Part shown: piece by piece, positions 62,962-64,000 of the stretch
Position numbering within the stretch: the stretch's first letter is position 1
How the letters are laid out: the number at the start of each line of letters is the position of its first letter
Origin: Paraliobacillus quinghaiensis
GTDB lineage: Bacteria > Bacillota > Bacilli > Bacillales > Amphibacillaceae
Assembly (NCBI RefSeq): GCF_003426025.1
Contig: NZ_QJSH01000001.1
Location: 310,001-374,000, forward strand
Length of the DNA: 64,000 nucleotides
Direction: 5' to 3'
Made by a program: the position numbers and the translations under genes
The notes under the pieces: generated by a model
What the model was told of the DNA's origin: nothing
The model's database searches: none
What the model saw: only the letters and a program-made list of their open reading frames with translations

Positions 62962-63111
62962 TTACGTACTCAAAACGAATCCGTAATGAACGATATATGG
63001 TAATAGGGGTAGTGTGCCATCCCCTATTCCTTTAACAAACGGGTGGTATAAACTAGCCTGCCAAACTGGATCAGCTTCTTTTCGCATTTCCTCTGAGAAT
63101 TTAATTTCTAT
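62962..63111 (-). pseudogene. tenA: tenA remnant (N-terminal about 36 codons) under a TPP riboswitch
   Basis: The minus strand reads IEIKFSEEMRKEADPVWQAS and LYHPFVKGIGDGTLPL, which is the N-terminus of TenA (thiaminase II/aminopyrimidine aminohydrolase). After GDGTLPL the similarity stops; an unrelated 13 codons lead to a stop at 62962. The start codon is not ATG (ATA or ATT lies after AAAGGGAG). About 190 residues of TenA are missing, so this is the scar of a deletion inside a thiamine operon. Confidence 0.85.
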
Positions 63112-63126
63112 TTCTCCCTTTCCTAC

Positions 63127-63169
63127 ACAAAAAACCACCTTCTTAGATTCTTTAAAGAAAGTGGTGGTA
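63127..63169 (-). terminator. Riboswitch-controlled terminator
   Basis: On the minus strand ACCACC (63168-63163) and the following CTTTCTT pair with AAGAAGGTGGT, then T6. It lies between the TPP aptamer and the tenA stub, as expected for a transcriptional TPP switch. Confidence 0.75.
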
Positions 63170-63204
63170 GAATAAATTAACAGAAATATAGACTTTTTCG
63201 CCTG

Positions 63205-63297
63205 CCACTTCCCTTTGCTAGTTTGAACTAGATCAGGTCCTAAGAGTCTTGAAGTATCACTTCAATCTCAGCCTTTAGCTAAAGACTCCTCTAGTGG
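63205..63297 (-). promoter_or_regulatory. TPP (THI-box) riboswitch
   Basis: The minus strand carries CCACTAGAGGAGTC, AGGCTGAGA, a variable hairpin, GACTCTTAGGACCTGATCTA and GTTCAAACTAGCAAAGGGAA followed by GTGG. The CTGAGA and ACCTGATC blocks and the closing AGTGG/CCACT stem are the hallmarks of the TPP aptamer. It should still sense thiamine pyrophosphate, though its gene is gone. Confidence 0.95.
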
Positions 63298-63394
63298 TTC
63301 ATTGTGTTATTTAATTGATTAGCTATAGCGTACCAGTTAGTACCTATATGTCAATCAACAGAAATATTTCTCAGCAGGTTATTATATAATAAAT

Positions 63395-64000
63395 CTAGAG
63401 CAAACTTCCCTCCAATTTATTCATTTTGAAGAAATAGCCTTCTTGTTGCATTAACTCTTGATGTGAGCCAAACTCAATAATTTCCCCATGGTCCATTACA
63501 ATAATTTGGTCCATCTTATCTAACCCTTGTAGGCGGTGGCTTACCAAAAGTAATGTGTCGTTTTCTGCTAGTGATAAAAGATGTTGATAGATTGCTTGTT
63601 CCGTTTGTGCATCTAACGATGAAGTTGGTTCATCCAACACCCATAAGTGACCGCTTTTCAACATTGCTCTAGCTATTGCTAGGCGTTGTTTTTCACCACC
63701 TGATAGATTCTCTCCCTTTTCTGATACGTGATCATCAAGTGAAAATTGATCGAGCATTACTTTTTCTAATACATCTTTTAATGTATCATCAGGTAGATTA
63801 GAATTTGCTATTAACAGATTCTCTCGAATTGTCCCATAAAAGAAATGATTCTCTTGTAAGACGACTTTGGCTTGCTTCCATAATGCAGTACCTGATACCT
63901 GAGAAATATCATGTGTGCCCCAATATACTTTTCCCTCTTGAACTTGTTGCATTTTCAAAATTAATTGTAATAGTGTAGATTTACCTGACCCACTCGCGCC
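63395..64000 (-). CDS. ABC exporter ATPase, CydC-like, partial at right edge
   Basis: C-terminal nucleotide-binding domain of a fused permease-ATPase exporter that continues beyond the window. Walker A GASGSGKST is at the edge, followed by Q-loop LQENHFF, signature NLSGGEKQRLAIARAM, Walker B LWVLDEPTSSLDA and H-loop VSHRLQGLDKMDQI. The HRL-GL-MD-II pattern is typical of CydC of the CydDC thiol exporter needed for cytochrome bd assembly. Assignment to CydC is likely but rests on the C-terminal part only. Confidence 0.85.
   Translation of the reverse strand, partial: GASGSGKSTLLQLILKMQQVQEGKVYWGTHDISQVSGTALWKQAKVVLQENHFFYGTIRENLLIANSNLPDDTLKDVLEKVMLDQFSLDDHVSEKGENLSGGEKQRLAIARAMLKSGHLWVLDEPTSSLDAQTEQAIYQHLLSLAENDTLLLVSHRLQGLDKMDQIIVMDHGEIIEFGSHQELMQQEGYFFKMNKLEGSLL

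Noticed and set aside
1-64000. CRISPR arrays, tRNA, rRNA, prophage or conjugation genes
   Set aside because: I found no regularly spaced repeats, no cloverleaf or rRNA sequence, and no phage structural or conjugation genes beyond the lone recombinase and the tnpB element.

Overview
The window is AT-rich, low-GC Gram-positive DNA from an endospore-forming member of the Bacillaceae. Spore genes (two ger germinant-receptor operons, cwlJ, YjcZ-type small proteins), LIVCS, NhaC and SSS sodium-coupled carriers, AGGAGG-type ribosome binding sites and frequent TTG/GTG starts all point there. A halotolerant genus near Oceanobacillus, Gracilibacillus or Virgibacillus is my guess; the genus is inference only.

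Layout. 0.3-5.2 kb: chemoreceptor, esterase-like phytase-family protein, branched-chain amino acid carrier. 5.3-11.3 kb: a GAF-GGDEF diguanylate cyclase with a small membrane partner, then a GH16 glucanase, a family 2 membrane glycosyltransferase and a polysaccharide deacetylase, which look like an exopolysaccharide locus. 11.4-13.4 kb: YwaF-like, LURP-one-like and YtoQ proteins. 13.6-20.6 kb: two arsenic operons facing away from each other (arsR-acr3-CoA-disulfide reductase/rhodanese on the minus strand; arsR2-arsP-thioredoxin-like on the plus strand), separated by an IS605-type tnpB element whose two end hairpins covary. 20.7-22.6 kb: two lipoproteins and cwlJ. 22.9-25.5 kb: convergent mvaA and mvaS of the mevalonate pathway. 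25.7-29.7 kb: ger operon 1 (58-codon ORF, gerB, frameshifted gerC, gerA). 29.9-31.4 kb: an HD-GYP c-di-GMP phosphodiesterase gene behind a c-di-GMP-I riboswitch. 31.9-34.4 kb: sodium:solute symporter plus Xaa-Pro peptidase. 34.9-39.3 kb: ger operon 2 followed closely by an alpha carbonic anhydrase. 39.4-46.8 kb: glycine-rich protein, Csp-type copper-binding protein, ABC-2 exporter with a two-component system, vanadium-haloperoxidase/PAP2-like protein. 47-54 kb: alpha/beta hydrolase, NhaC, YitT, orphan tyrosine recombinase with palindrome-rich leader, DUF4317 protein. 54.2-59.8 kb: preQ1-riboswitch-controlled queC, YjcZ pair, PspC, an orphan MurE-like ligase, LysE exporter, APC permease. 60-64 kb: zinc alcohol dehydrogenase, several tiny proteins, a TPP riboswitch that now leads only into a stub of tenA, and the C-terminal half of a CydC-like ABC exporter running off the right edge.

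Themes. Cyclic di-GMP is made (GGDEF), destroyed (HD-GYP) and sensed (riboswitch) within the window, close to a polysaccharide locus. Arsenic handling is doubled, with promoter elements shared between the two arsR genes. Three ligand riboswitches (c-di-GMP-I, preQ1-I, TPP) are recognisable. The strongest hidden items are the TPP-riboswitch/tenA deletion scar, the unannotated 58-residue ORF heading ger operon 1 with a frameshifted gerC, the covarying ends of the tnpB element, and the palindromic leaders of the diguanylate cyclase and integrase genes. I found no rRNA, tRNA, CRISPR array or prophage.
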